DNA of 64,000 bases from Zygnema cylindricum (taxonomy: Eukaryota > Streptophyta > Zygnematophyceae > Zygnematales > Zygnemataceae), in NCBI GenBank assembly GCA_037447655.1, contig JBBHKE010000676.1, forward strand, positions 1-64,000, given 5' to 3'. Both the position numbers and the translations under genes were made by a program. Positions 11,351 through 24,492 of the stretch are shown here, piece by piece. How positions within the stretch are numbered: position 1 is the first letter of the stretch; each line of letters starts with the position of its first letter. The notes under the pieces are model-generated. The model saw nothing but the letters and a program-made list of their open reading frames with translations. It did no database searches and had not been told where the DNA came from.

Positions 11351-11680
11351 ATTTATTTGACTGGGTCCGTATATCACTACTAGAGTGTTGAGAGAGGGGT
11401 TTAAAACTTAGAGTTTTTGGTAAGTAGCAGCCTCTCTCCCATAGTCTATGTATAAAATTGGCATCTTTGCCATTTGATAGATAATGGCTTGGTTGGGCGT
11501 TTTACGCATTTATTTTTGCATTAGGTTTAAGGGGGTCCAACCTTCACAAACTGAAGGAAGTCATAGTCATTGCCTGCTAGGGTGGCAATTTTTTTTATTG
11601 TTATTGAGTCATTTAATTTTATCCTACATGCTTCAAGCAAGCTATGTATTGTGTGTACCAATGGAGGTCATTGAATTGCA

Positions 11681-14600
11681 GCATCCACCTCTACGCACTC
11701 CACCAAGGTTTGGAGGAGTTAAATTTTTTGGATCATCATCTGTTTAAACAAAAGAAATAGATGATAAGGATAACAGTCGGTCAAAGAAAAAAAAATAAAA
11801 AAGAAATGAGCCCGCTACTATTATTTCCCTAATAATAAAGACCACAGTTCTAAAGGCTTAGGAAAATGATACTCTCACATGGGAATACATAAATATTGCA
11901 GCAAGGCACTTCATCTTGATACATCTCACTCACGGTTTAGCAACATCTCACCTCTACATAGTAACAACCACGGATGTGCTGGCGGTTATGGTGGATATAT
12001 ACAAATGTGGTACTATTTAGGAGCAAACACTTGTTAAACAAAAACTATGTGCAAACTTTACAAAAAAAGGAAGGTGGTGAACTATAGTAATAATCTGGCA
12101 CACTTGTATAAATAGTTAGAAGGTTCCGGTAAGACAAGAACTATGAAAGAAAAATTCAACACCTTGATCATGATGCCACTTGATGATTATGACAATTTGG
12201 CCAACCGAGTGCAAGATCTTGACAATATCCTATGTATGCGAAATTCGTTTGTTATGACAATCCTTCTCTGGGAGAACACTATTGAGATCCAAAAAGGAGG
12301 AAAGAGCGTCCAAGCTTTGGCTATCAAAATAGACATCTGGAGCAAGGATCCGAAAAAACCTTATAGAGGTTTTGGTAGAGGATCGAGAAATCTAAAAGGA
12401 CTTTGTTATTTCTATAAGAACCCTAGTCAATACATGGTGGAGTGTACCAAGTTGATAAAGGTGAGGCTCAAAGAGAGCCAAACTGGTGGACCTTTAGGAG
12501 GAAAGAAAAAGGCACTTGTAGCGACGCAAGTGAAAGGGGAGTTTAGAGAAAAATAGACCTTTTATGAAGAGGACAGAGAGTTTCTTCTCAATGAGAAGTA
12601 GGAGCAGACAGAGTTATAGCAAAAGCAAAAGTTTGCAATTGGAGCTTTCCAAGAAGCTCCAAAAAAATGTTGGATCATAGACTTAGGTGCCTCTCAATGC
12701 ATATGTGTTAGGAAAACAGTTGTTTAGAAAACCGAGGAAGATTCCCACCGTAAAGATAGAGTATGGGGATGAAATATAAATATTTTCTAATCTATTGGGA
12801 TCGATATATCTGAATGTGCTAGTGGAAGGCCATAAGTCCATAGTTACTTTCTCAAATGTTATTTTCATACCTCGGTTCACTAAAAATCTTATTTCCATTT
12901 TTGTTTTAGATGACAAAGACTTTGAGACCTATCCTAGGAAAGGATTCTTCAAAGCTATGTATGATGATGAAATCTACTTAATTTTCAAAAAGGGTAGCTA
13001 AACGATGTTTAGGCTGAAATTGAGTAATGAAAAGAAGAAAGCTTATTATGATGGTGTTCTTGAAACAAAGATATGGCATAGGCGGTGGGGTCATGTGCAT
13101 CTAGATAGACAAAGAGAAATGAGAAGGCAAGGAGTAGTGGAAGGGATTGAGTTTGAAGACAATGAAATGATTAGTGACTGTGGCGGATGTGCTCAATGTA
13201 AGGCCCACAGATTGCCCTCCCAAACTTTGCTACCTTTAAGGGGGGAAAATATTAGATTTGGTCCATATAGAAATTTGGTGGCCAACTACAGTGCCCTCAA
13301 TGAGAGGAAAAAGGTAAATGCTTACCAAAACTGATGATTGGTCCACGTACTCCAAAGTCTATTTTCATAAGTCAAAGTCTAAGTACCAACACACTTTAAA
13401 AAATATAAATCTTACAGTGAAAAGCTTCGTGGGACTCCCATGAAGATAATTATAAGTGATAATGAGGGGGAATACACATCTAATCATTTCAAGGATTTTT
13501 GGAAAGAGGAGGGTGAGCAACACCAAAAGATTGTCCTCGACAATCTACAACAAAATGGTGTAGCTAAAAGGTTGAACATAAATTTAAGTGATAGTGCCTA
13601 AAGCATGTTGACAGATAAGAAGATATGAAGACGACAGATAAGAAGATAGGAAGACGCTTCTGGGGTGCAGCTATAAATTGCGCAATTTATATTGAAAATT
13701 GAGTTCTTACCTCAGCAGTAAAAGGAAAAACACTATATGATAGATGGGTCGATATAAAGCCTGATGTGTCTCATCAAAAAGTATTTAGAAGTCAAGTGTA
13801 TAGTTTGAACACTGACAAATCTGATTGCAAACTAGATGCTCGCGGTAAACCAAGATACTTAGTGGAGTATGATGAAGATGTTAAAGGATATAGAGTATAT
13901 GATCTAAAAAGGGAAGATATAATCTTAGTAAAGCATCTAGTAGTTATGGATGAAGGAAAGTCTGTGGATCCCTCCAAATATACGAAGTCAGTAAAAATCA
14001 GATTTGAGTCAGAAAATTCCGGTGACTTTGAGCTTCCTAACTACCCAGGTTTTAGAGAAGATGACATTCTTGCAGGTACAAATCAGGCAAGAAGAAATTG
14101 AGACTAATAGCAAGCTATTTGTGGATCCACAAATCCTAGCTCACCCCAAAGAGAGGGAGGAAGAAAGTGTGGAACCGGAATACATGGACTAGGGAGCAAG
14201 TGATAACGGTTAGAAAAACCCAAAATTCCATTCCATCCTTGCATCAAAGTTTGAAGGAGGACAAAAGAGCAGTAAAACAATGCAAGAAAAAGAAGCCATC
14301 AGTAAGTTAACTAGACTGTCACACCTGAGTGAGCCACAAATTTATTAAGAGACAATGAACAACCAAAAACAAATTGATGGCTCGGAGTCATAAATCATTA
14401 TGGAAGCTAAAACGTGGGAGTTGGTGAACTGCACAAGGAACAAGTAACCAATTGGATGCAAGTGGGTGTTCAAAGTAATGCTCAACCCCGATAATACTAT
14501 TGTAAGGTACAAAGCCAGATTACTAGCAAAAAAATACAGCTAGAAGGGGAGGATTGATTTTGAAGAGACATTTGCACTAGCTATACGTTTTCCCTCTCTG

Positions 14601-15008
14601 AGAATTCTCTTCAGTCTACGAGTAGTGGAAGACATGAAAATTCATCACATGGACATTAAGACAGCCTACCTCAATGGTGAAGTGGAAGTAAAAGTCTTTA
14701 TGAGGCAAATGGAGGGATTAATGGAGGAGGGAGAAGAAAGTAAGGTATTCAGACTCATGAAGTCTTTGTGCAAACTAAAACAGGCTCCTTGGCAGTGGAG
14801 TAAGAAGTTGGACATGTTTTTAACATATCTGGGGTTTGTTAGAATCTGTTCTTACCACTCTATCTACATGTTTGAAGATGATGATGTGGTCATTTTTATT
14901 GTTGTATATGGGGATGATTTATTTGTTTTAAGTAAGTCAATTAAAAAAATAAGTCAATTAAATAGAGATCCGCGAAGAAAATTTGATATGAAGGACTTAC
15001 ATTGCTAA
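11681..15008 (+). pseudogene. E2: decayed copia gag-pol, truncated in RT
   Basis: It starts in gag, just upstream of the TPPRFGGV motif, lacking primer site and gag N-terminus. Further gag pieces lie at 12143-12556, with a mutated zinc knuckle (CYFYKNPSQYMVEC). Protease has WIIDLGAS where DSGAS is expected. Integrase keeps a HHCC-like zinc motif at 13065-13210 (IWHRRWGHVHLD, CGGCAQC). The integrase C-terminal part spans 13766-14101. RT at 14625-15008 has HHMDIKTAYLNGEVE, LKQAPWQW and YGDD in place of YVDD. Many stops occur. The copy breaks in RT after FDMKDL and passes straight into LTR interior at 15009, so the RT end, RNase H and first part of the LTR are deleted. Confidence 0.88.
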
Positions 15009-15621
15009 TAGAGGTACCGTATGAAAAAAATGTTCCAAAAATTTGTTTAACTGCTAGTATTTAAAACCGGTCTGATCAGATGACAATAATGTAAGCCTAT
15101 ATCATAAAATGGGCGTTGAGGCGGTTTTTGGCCATAGCCACACGCGTGACTCGTGGCGACGCCTCGTCAGTTTGCGGCATCTTCGGATATCATCAAAACA
15201 AGTAAATTTCAGATAGACTTCAATGTTTTGGCCATGCTATACAGTAGCCGTACAGAAAGTACCCTAGTACCAGTACCTTTATGTAGCGAAAATTATTTCA
15301 CTGGTCTCGTATTTCAGTAGAAGTGGGTATAGAGATGGGTTTGGAACTTAGACAAATAAATTGTAATCGCCTTTCTCTTAGAGAGGACCTTTACAAAAGG
15401 TCATCCTAGACAATAATTAATTAACTAATGAGGGGTGCAAACAATATTTTTTTTTTTGCCATTGAATCATGAGTGTTTTGTCATTTAAAAGGTTGAGTTG
15501 GTCCAATTTGTTGTTTATCAAGATAGAAGACAACTTTGATAAACCCCAAAGGAGTCAGGGTTTCCTAGAGGCTTAGTGAAAGCTACATATTCTGAGGATC
15601 TATGGAGGTCTAGGAGGTACA
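15009..15621 (+). mobile_element. LTR fragment between E2 and E3
   Basis: It aligns with the E3 LTR from the GAGGTACCG segment onward, keeps GGCGGTTTTTGGCCATAGCC, and ends GGTACA just before the E3 primer site. The first several hundred bases of U3, including the tRNA-like module, are missing. It acts as the 5' LTR remnant of E3. Confidence 0.8.
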
Positions 15622-15635
15622 CGTTATGGGCCCGC
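15622..15635 (+). other. E3 primer-binding site, overlapping the gag start
   Basis: GTTATGGGCCCGC differs by one base from the complement of the plant initiator tRNA-Met anticodon arm. It directly follows the LTR end, and its ATG (15626) opens the gag frame MGPLSKV. Confidence 0.75.
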
Positions 15636-18600
15636 TCTCTAAGGTGCTTGGCTTCATATGCTTGGAGTGTATGTTGAGAGGAGCTCTGTTTGAGAAAAGG
15701 TTTTGGGGAATAGTGAGTGGAAGAGTGCAGCGTCCATCCAACCTAGGCATTCCTCTAGGGTTGGGGGAGAGTAGATTTTTCAGAGATGTAGACCTTGCTC
15801 AATCGGATGAGAAGAAGGAAAAGGAAGTGGTAGACAAAAAAAAAAACACTAATAGCAACCGGTTCGGCTTTTTTGCCACCTGTTCCTAGAAACAAGGAAA
15901 ATGAATAACAACATGGCAACAAAACACTTCATTCTTTGCCACCTCACCCAAGGACTTGTATCTCCTCATTTGCAAGTAGATAGAGCATTCAATTTGTGGA
16001 AGGCACTCATAATTATTTATCGAAGTGGTACGATTCAACAACAACATTTGGTAGATGATAAAATAAATGCATATATTTACAAAGGAGGGAATATGCTAAA
16101 TTTTTGTAATGAGTTTGCGACACTCTTTATGGAGTTAGAGAGTGCTATAAAGCTAGAAATTGAAAAGGAGGAGGTGAACCATTTACTTAAGAGTTACCCG
16201 ATGAGTAGGAGAACATAGTCATCCCCTTAAAGGATCTACCCTACTCTAGGTGGAACTAGAATTCTATGGTATGGATGATTATTGTTTGAGATAAAACCAT
16301 AAAGATCTAAAAAGGAGAAAAAAAGAAACAAGTCTTCGCAACCACAACCCTTTGGAGGAACAAGAACTCAAGGAAACCCCTTTGAAACTATAGAGGATGG
16401 GGACAAAATAATCAATCAAATGAGACCAACCAAGGGTTCCTAAAGGGCTTTGTCAATTATGCAAGAAACCAAGGCACTATTTGGAGGAGTGTTCTAAAAT
16501 AGTTGAGCTTCGACTAAAGGAGGGACAAAATGGAGGACCTACGATAGGGAAAATAACTGCACTTGTGATGCAGGTACATGAGGCGGAATCCCAAGACAAA
16601 GACGATGAGTTTTTGATAGATGAAGAGACTGAGGTTAAAACTGAGGTTGAAATCCCACGAAAACAAAATGTGCATTCGGGGGATTAACACGTGAAGCAGG
16701 TTGGATTGTTCAAGCAGGTGCTTCCATGTACATGTGTAAGGACAAACACATATTAACAAAGTAAATAAATATTCTCACCCTAGAGATAGAGTACGAGGAT
16801 GGGAGTGTAGTCACTACAACATTGGTAGGATTGGTAGATCTAAAAGTGTCATTGGAAGGAAATACATCGATAGTTACACTCTCTAGTGTGTTGATTATTC
16901 TTGAATTGAAAAAAAATCTCATCTCAACATTTGTGTTAGATGAAAAGAATTTTGAAACTAGCACTAGGAAAGAAATCTTTACTGCTAGCTTTGAGGAAGA
17001 AGTTTATTTCACAACTGAAAAGGGTAGCCAAATGATGTTTTGGCTGAATTTTCAATAATAAAAAGAAAACCTTTATTATGTTGGTGTTCATGATTTACAG
17101 ATATGGCATAAGAGGCTTGGACATGTGCACTTAGACAAGTTATAAGGGATGAAAAAGATGGGAGTAGTGGAAGGAATTCAGTTTGGGGAAAGTGATAATC
17201 TAAATGATTGTTAGAGGTGTGCGCAAGGTATGTTCCACAGGTTACCTTTTCTATAAAAAACCACTCATAAAAGAGAAAAAGAGATAGATCTGGTACATAC
17301 TAACATTCGAGGACCCACAAAATTGCCTTAATTAGGAGGTAAGAGTTATATGAATACCATCACTGATGATTGGTCTCACTACCCAAGAGTATATTTTCTG
17401 AAAAATAAATCAGAGGCCTCAAATTATTTCAAAAGAATACAAGGTATGGAGTGAAAACCCCATAGAATCCTGATCAAAAGAGTGAGGAGTGATAACGGTG
17501 GGGAATTTACCTTTAACCAGTTTGATGATTTTCAGAGAGAAGATGGAGTCCGCATCAAAAGACAATTCCAAATATATCCAGAACAAAATGGTGTGGCAAA
17601 AATGTTGAATATAATATAAAGTGATAGTGCATAGAGTATGTTGTCATATAAGAAGATAGGAAAAAGATTATGGGCTGAGGCAATGAGATGTGCAAACTAC
17701 CTCAAGAATAGATTTATAACTTTGGCAATCAAAAAACAAACACCTTATGAGAGATGGACTAGCAAAAAACCAGATATATCACACTTAAAGGTTTCGGTAG
17801 CAAGTATTTAGTTTAAGTACAGATTATTCAGACTGGAAGCTAAATCCTAAAAGAAATCTAGGATACCTGCTAAGAATGATGAGGATGTCAAAGGTTATAG
17901 ATTTTATAATCTTAGAAAAGAAGATATAATTATAGATAAGCACCTGAAAATTATGGATGAAGAAAAATTTGTAGATCACTTTACGCATACAAATTCAGTA
18001 AGAATCAGATTTGAGTCATAAAATTTTGAGGACTTTGAGTTTCCTAACTATCCAGACTTTCAAGAAGATGATAGCCTTGCAAGTATAATTCAGCAAAGGA
18101 GGAAACAAGTGTGGAACCTTTAGTAATAACTTAGTTAGAAACGGAAGACGTGATGGAAATAGACCCGGAACCAAAGGAAAGGAGAGAAGCCCAAACTGTT
18201 CGAAAGAATCCACAACAACCATTTATTCCAGCTGAAAATTTTTAACGACGAAGGAAAAGCAGCAAAAGGCTGAAAGAGAAACAAGATAATACAAGGTAGC
18301 CAAACTTTCCCATTTAGATGAAACTCACACTTAAGGTGAGGCAATGAAGTGTCTTGAGAGGTACCGATGGAAGGCAACCATCAATGAGGAGATGGCCTCA
18401 ATTATTGTAGCCAACACGTGGGAGCTAGAGAATTGTCCACCAAACCAATAGCCAATCGGATGTAAATGGTTGTTCAAACTGAAACTTAATCTCGAAACAC
18501 CATTGAATGCTACAAGACTTGGTTAGTAGCAAAAAGGCTTACTCAAAAAGAGGGAATTGACTACAAGGAGACGTTTGCCCTGGTGGTCACATTTCCCTCT

Positions 18601-19850
18601 GCCCAAATTCTTCTTCTCACTCTTTCGGCAGCGAAAAACGTAGAGGTGCACCAAATGGACATCAAGACTGCCATCTTGCATATAAATCTGGTAGAGAAGA
18701 TGTTCATGAGACACCCTGAAGGATTTGTGGAGCAAAGGGAAGAGAGCAAGGTATGCTGATTTTTCAAATCTCTATATGGTTTGAAAGAGGCACCCCGACG
18801 GTGGAACAAAAAAATTGATGAGTTTCTTGCAGGTTTGAGATATATTCAGATCAGCCCAGTTCACTCTATTTACCTATTTGAAGATGAGAAAGGTATCATT
18901 TTTATTGCCACTTATGTTGATGATTTGCTTGTATTAAAGAAACGTATGGAAAACATCAATAAATTGAAAAGAAATCTAAAAGGCAGATTTGAAATGAAAG
19001 CTATGTGGGAGGCATAATATATTTTGGGAATTTAGGTAGAGAGAGACAGAGGTACAAAAATAATTAGATTTACTCAAAAAAATATCATTGGAAATATGCC
19101 CAAAAAGTTTTAGATGAGCAAAGTTAATAACTGTACCACTCTAATGGAACTAAAAAAGGGAAGTGAGGGGAGTGTGGAAGAGGGAGTAATAATATTGGAT
19201 GAGGATCTAAGTCTTGAAGAGTAAAGGCACATGAAGACTATTCCTTATAGGCAAGTAGTGGGCAACTTAATCTACTTTATAAAATGTACACGGCCTTATT
19301 TAGTTATCGGTGTAGGAGTTTTGAATAGAAGTCTGAATATTCCAACTAAAAGGGATTGGGAGGCAGCAAAGAAAGTCCTTATAAATCTTTTAGGGACTAG
19401 CAATCTATGGTTGCATTTTGGCTGGGATAATTTTGCCATCACCACTTAGAGTGATGCTAGTTATGGGGATGCTCCTATGAGGAGATGTGCTTCGGGATAT
19501 GTGTTATATGTGGGAGAAGGGGCTTGTTGCTGGAGCAGTAAGCGACAAAAGGTTATTGCTCAATCCACTATGGAGGCTGAGTATATGGCTTGTTGTTCTA
19601 CTGTAAAAGAATTGATATGAGTTTAGTCTTTGCTTGGTGAGCTTGGTCATCTTAAAAGTGGTGTGCATAAAATCATTTATGATAATCACGCAGCCATTGC
19701 CATTGTTGCCAATCTCAAACATCACTTCAAATCCAAAAATATGGATATTAGATTGTGTTTTGTTAGAGAGAAAGTAGAGAACAAAATAATTCGTTGAGAA
19801 TCTAGACCTGATATTGAGATGGTAGTAGACATGATAACCAAAACTGTACC
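15626..19850 (+). pseudogene. E3: decayed copia gag-pol
   Basis: Gag starts in the primer site (MGPLSKVLGF, then RGALFEKRFWGIVSGRV) and continues after stops at 15901-16218 with the UBN2-type region (IQQQHLVDDKINAY, FMELESA). Protease has IVQAGASM, its catalytic Asp replaced. Integrase (17100-17950) is full of stops but keeps IWHKRLGHVHLDK and a SHLKV block. RT (18370-19015) has HQMDIKTAIL, LKEAPRRWNKK and an intact YVDDLLVL. RNase H (19231-19800) keeps SDASYGDAPMR, STMEAEYMA and a D in IIYDN. Frames are broken throughout, so the copy cannot be active. The polypurine tract AGAAAAAAAGGGG precedes the 3' LTR. Confidence 0.88.
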
Positions 19851-19918
19851 CTCTCCCAAATTAATTTCAGTACGGAGATGTGTTGTCTTAAATTAAAAAA
19901 TGATTAGAAAAAAAGGGG

Positions 19919-20908
19919 ATTATAGTAATTAATGGTATTTTTTAGGTCTTAAATATATAAAATAAAAAAGAGAAAAGAAGTAAAGGTAGCTTGTCTGTAA
20001 TTCCTCTCTCAAGTCCCCACACTTGTTGCAGTAATTAGAAACTGGAGAGGGAGTTAGAGCCATGGCTATCAAGGCTTTTCAAAGAGACAAAAAATAGTTC
20101 AAGGCAAAGTTACAAAAGAGATGGACAGACTCACAATTTGATCCTAGTACCTACTATCCGTCAATATTTGTGGTAGCCATAAGCTTTGTCCTAGAGTTTA
20201 TAATCAGTGCTGAGATATATTGGGTTTGATAAATATTTAAAAATCTACATGTACGGAATTCCATTTATCTAGCGGACATTTGTGCATAGATCTTGTTGTA
20301 TATATAGTGCCTATACGGGTACCGCACAAAATAAATGTTTGAAACAACTAGCATTAAAAGTCAGTCTAATCGGATGGTCATAATGCTAGCCGACATCATG
20401 GAATGGGCGTTTTGGCGGTTTTTGGCCATAGCCAGACTAGATGACAGGTGGCAACGATTCATTAGTTTGTGGCTGCTCTGGAGATCATCAGAGCAAGTCC
20501 GATTGAGATCGACGTCAACGTTTGGGCAATGCCATACATTGGCCATACAAAAAGTACCTCAGCACGAGTACCTTTTTGTAACGCACAGTTACTTCATTGG
20601 TGTCGTACTTTAGTAGAAGGGTGATTAGAAAGGGGTTTAAGACTTAGACTAATAAATGTTAGCCGCCTCTCTCTCTGAAAGCACCTGTAGAAAAGGTCAT
20701 ACTTGACCATGAATAACTTGGGAGCAAATTGCTTGATTTTTTTGCCATTGACTCAGATGAGTCTTGTTTTCACAAAGGTTGAGGTAATTCAATCTATTGT
20801 TTGTCACGATGGTAAAGAGTCATAATAAAACCCAAAGGGGTTAGGGTTATCTTAGAGTCGTAGTGTAAGTTGCATATTTTGAGGACGTATTAAGGTCTCA
20901 AAGTTACA
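19919..20908 (+). mobile_element. E3 3' LTR
   Basis: The first bases are decayed (TATAGTAATTAATGG where TGTTGAAATC is expected), then GGTATTTTTTAGGTCTTAAA matches the E4 LTR. It holds an antisense tRNA-like stretch (about 20120-20205), TTTTGGCGGTTTTTGG (20410-20425), which fits the E2F consensus WTTSSCSS, and GTAC motifs near 20561. It ends AAGTTACA. Confidence 0.8.
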
Positions 20909-21722
20909 ATATCAAAAGGATTACGGACCTGCAGGATTGATCTTTGTCCCTACAGTTTGCCAAAGAAACCAACCAACTTATCCTACAGTCTAGTACCTAT
21001 GCTAGGATATATAGAGTTTGATATCTATTGAAAGAGGTACTTGTAGACTAAACCAATTAACTTGATTCACAAGACACGTAACATAGAAACAATAGAGATT
21101 TTGTATGTTTGATGGTACCACACTAAATAAATAAATTGGACATTTTTTTGAAGGTGAATATCAAATGTCGGTCTCTATTCGATAGTTATTATTCAAGCAG
21201 ACATTGCGATGTTATCGCCTTGGCGGTTTATGGATATTTCGTCACCAGATGACACGTGGAAAAATTTCATTGAGAAGCGAAATTCTCGGAGAGCACTACA
21301 ACGAGTCTAGGTGAGAGAGTAGTCTTATCCATGGCTACGCCGTACAAAGTCTGTAAAGAAGGTACAACGAGACCAATACCTTCTTATATGGTATGATCCT
21401 AGGATTGGTGATGTATATTTGTACGGGGTTTAGAGCGAGGTTTAGGACTTAGCCATTTTGGTAGGTATCCGCCGCTCTCCCAAAGAGCTTCTGTACAATT
21501 AGGCATTTTTGCCTCTTCATAACTAGTCGCCTGGTTGGGCATTTTTTAAGATTTTTTTTGCTCTAGAATTAGAGGAGTATAGGCTTAAAAGAGGTATAGT
21601 CGGTCGGAGGTTTTGCTTCTGAGGGTGGCAGTAGTTTCAAGAGAAAGTGAGCCATTGAAAATTCACCGGAGGCTTCATAGGCAGAAGGGAATTTTGCGGC
21701 CAATAGAGACCACAAAATTGCA
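20909..21722 (+). mobile_element. Second LTR fragment directly behind the E3 LTR
   Basis: It starts inside the tRNA-like segment and continues through GCCTTGGCGGTTTATGG, GATGACACGTGG and GGTTGGGCATTTT to the terminus CACAAAATTGCA at 21722. It is a 5'-truncated LTR of the same family in direct orientation, with no internal region after it. Confidence 0.8.
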
Positions 21723-21766
21723 TAGACGACCATGATTGTTGCTTATGCATCTCTATTATACGTTAA

Positions 21767-22620
21767 ATGTCTGCACTCATTTTACAAATGATTCAAGAGC
21801 GTTACATCATTGATCTCCTTGTGCATTTTGACATTTTTGATTGCAATTGCGTTCTTGCTCCCCTTGATCCCAACACCACTTCCACCAAAATGTCCTCCGA
21901 TAGGAATGCCCAAAGAGGTATAAGCTCATTCTATTGGTTGATTATAGGGAAATTGATATATGTTTTGCTTGGTATACGGCCAGATATTTCTATCATTGTT
22001 TGTCTCTTGTCGCGATTCTCCCATTGTGCCACTCAAACCCATCTCCAAGCCGCCAAACGTGTACTTCGATAGCCTTAAGGAATAAAGCATCTTCATCTCA
22101 CTTTTTCCCCTCATTCTCCTCCCTCGCCTTTCTCCCCCTCCTCTTCTCCAGACACTTCCATTATTGGTTTTTGTGATGCGCGTTGGCGGAATCAGCTCGA
22201 CGATCGTCTTTTCATTTCCGGTGTATGTTTTTCTTTAGGTGGTGGCCCCGTCTCTTTGAAATCTTTCAAGCATGCCACTCTTGCTCTTTCCTCGACGGAG
22301 GCGGAATATATTGCTGGCTCTACCGCCACGAAATCGGCTATTTGGTTTCGATGCCTCTTTCCTATCTCTCTTTTTCTCCCTCTTGTCCCACCTCTATTTT
22401 TTGTGATTCTCAAGGGGCATTGGCTATCCATCATACACGCACTAAGCATATTGATATTCAATTTCATTTTACTCGTGATAAAATCCTTGATGGCACCGTC
22501 TTTTTCTCTCATTGTGCTACCGGCTTTCAACTTGCTAATTTTCTCACTAAACCAACCTTTTCCTCGCCCCTCATTTCATCATCACATTTTTTATGCCGGT
22601 CTTCGCGACTAGCCATGCTT
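21767..22620 (+). pseudogene. 3' end of a third copia lineage: RT end and RNase H
   Basis: The first frame reads QERYIIDLLVHF, then YWLIIGKLIYVLLGIRPDI and HLQAAKRVLR, the copia segment linking RT to RNase H. RNase H follows in two shifted frames: ALSSTEAEYIAGS, IFCDSQGALAIHH, RTKHIDIQFHFTRDKI and ANFLTKP. Motif wording differs clearly from the E1-E6 family, so this is another lineage. At least two frameshifts are needed. A purine tract (GATTGAGGGGGGG) follows the stop, just ahead of an LTR. Everything upstream in pol is missing. Confidence 0.82.
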
Positions 22621-22634
22621 TGATTGAGGGGGGG

Positions 22635-23108
22635 TGTTGAAATACACTTAACGCATTTTAAATTACTTGTTTTTTCTACAACAATTTTGGAGTCCTACTC
22701 ACTACGCTATAAGTCTCGTACTACAGTTTAGCGTTCTATACTTTATTTAGTGGAATTTATATACCTTTATTAGAGTTGATGATTCTTGGAATCATTTTGA
22801 CTTTGATTCCTTTTATCGTAACTAGTCGTACCTTTATGAGTTGCGCCTTAGATTAGAAGTACCTTTTAGAGCCTTTTAGGCTACCTCGTACTTTGTCTTA
22901 CTATAAGACTCTTTTGTGTCGTTATGTAAATTCATTGAATTAAAAAATACTCAAACGACAAACCTCTCATTTGTTCCATTGCTTGATGTTACTCTACCTT
23001 ATCTTTTCTATCTTGGCCTTTTTTTGGCCTATCTTTGTTGTTTTGTCATATTAGCTTTTTCGGCCTTTCATGGCCTCACATTCATAAAAAACCATTTAAA
23101 TAAAACAT
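22635..23108 (+). mobile_element. Putative 3' LTR of the third copia lineage
   Basis: It starts TGTTGAAATACACTTAACGC immediately after the polypurine tract. The right end is uncertain; AAATAAAACA near 23108, before an A-run, is the best CA end. No second LTR copy is present to confirm it. Confidence 0.55.
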
Positions 23109-23994
23109 AAAAAAAAAAAAACTTTTTCTTGAATTTTTTTTCCTATATATTTTTTTACTGCAGAACAAAATTTTGATTTTGCTGAAAAAATTTGGTATAG
23201 TATTTTTGCTTCAAATTTTAAAAAATGTTAACCTCGCAATTCTTCACTTTGTTTTGCTCTCTCTCTCCTCTTCCCCCCCTTATAAAGACCAAAGCAAAGA
23301 TTAAAATATCAATTTTAAGCTCCTTTTCTCCCTCCCTTAAACATTAAATGGTTTTTTTTTTTTTTTTTAAAGATTTTTATATTTTGCTTGTTTATTGCTA
23401 CCGTTGTCAATTATTTTCTTTCCTCCTCCTCCTCTTTCCTTCTCTCTCCGGTTTTACAAATCTATTCAATCCCCTCTCTCTCCTTGTTTTCCTCTCCTTT
23501 TTTCTCTCTCTCCTCTCTTCCTCTCCTTCCCTCTCCCCTCTCCCATACATCTTTTTTTCCCTTTCCCCTCTTTTTCTCACCCGCAGTCCCTATCTACCTC
23601 TCCCTCTCCCTCTCTCTCACCTCGTCCTCCCTTTCTCCCTCTCAATCCAATTCCCTCACTCATACATTTCTCTCACTTTCCCCCCCTTCCTCCCTCTCCC
23701 TGCCTCTATGTGTCAGTGTTCGTTTCCACATTTGAATCATTGAATCTTTGACTTATTTTGACTTTTTCACAATTTGAAATTTTGACAATGTGGTATTATG
23801 AATTGCTTTTTTTTTTCATTTGTGACTATTGGATTTCAAAATTAAATTAATTTGGATTTTTTTCGTTATATTTTGTTTTGATAAAAAACATATAAAAATA
23901 AACAGTATAAAAATAAAAAAAAAGGATGTAAAAAATAAAGATATCTCACTTTCATAAAAAATTAGAGAGGAGAGGTAAAATTACAAACTTGGAG
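23109..23994. repeat. Gene-free T- and CT-rich interval
   Basis: Between 23250 and 23740 the plus strand is almost pure pyrimidine (CTCTCTCCTCTT, CCTCTCCCTCTC). Three overlapping open frames rich in Ser, Leu, Pro and Phe are translations of this tract. The rest is AT-rich without recognisable content. Confidence 0.75.
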
Positions 23995-24468
23995 GGATGC
24001 CAGCTAAGAAGATATGCCAAGCCGGCAATCAACAACCGGTTTTGTTCTGAAGATTGGGAATGGTACTTGCTACTTGCTGCTGGAGCAACATATTACTAAA
24101 AGTCATAGCTCAGTCTACGATGGAGTCGAAAGTCGAAATATATGGAGTCGAAAGTCAAATTATATGGCAGCTAGTTCTGGCCTCAAGGAACTTTTATGGG
24201 TTAAGGCCACTTTGCAGGAGCTTGGATATATGCAAATCGATCCTCGGATTTTCTGGTGTGACAACCAGGCAGCCATTACTATTGCCTCTAACCCCAGTCC
24301 TCATTTTAAGAGCAAACATAGACTACACTTTGTGAGAGAAAATTTGCTTGCAATAGTGATAAAAATGAGCAATTTACCGGATGAAAAGATGGTGGCTGAT
24401 ATGCTGACTAAAGCTCTTCCAACTCCTAAGTTGCAGTATTACAGAAAGTCTATTGGGTTAAGTGAGTA
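23995..24468 (+). pseudogene. RNase H fragment of copia lineage 2
   Basis: It reads MPSRQSTTGFVLKIGNGTCY, then YMAASSGLKELLWVKATL, GYMQIDPRIFWCDNQAAI, SKHRLHFVREN and MVADMLTKALPTPKL, the C-terminal two thirds of copia RNase H. The TMEAEY segment is scrambled by a small tandem repeat (GGAGTCGAAAGTC) near 24122. The same family recurs at 31690-32356. The polypurine tract ATATTTAGGGGAA follows and abuts LTR-A, so this copy used LTR-A as its 3' LTR. Confidence 0.85.
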
Positions 24469-24492
24469 AGTGAGTCTAAATATTTAGGGGAA

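Larger units (their letters stand above)
10668..11680 (+). mobile_element. LTR between E1 and E2
   Basis: It starts TGTTGCAATC just after the purine tract AAAATAAAGGAAG and ends CCAATGGAGGTCATTGAATTGCA, matching the ends of the E4, E5 and E6 LTRs. It serves as the 3' LTR of E1. E2 gag begins directly after it, but without the primer site or gag N-terminus. A TATA-type box (TATAAAA) lies at 11451. Confidence 0.85.

Noticed and set aside
23348-23751. Three overlapping frames of about 115-131 codons
   Set aside because: Same CT-tract artefact as at 42 kb; all three frames are open at once.
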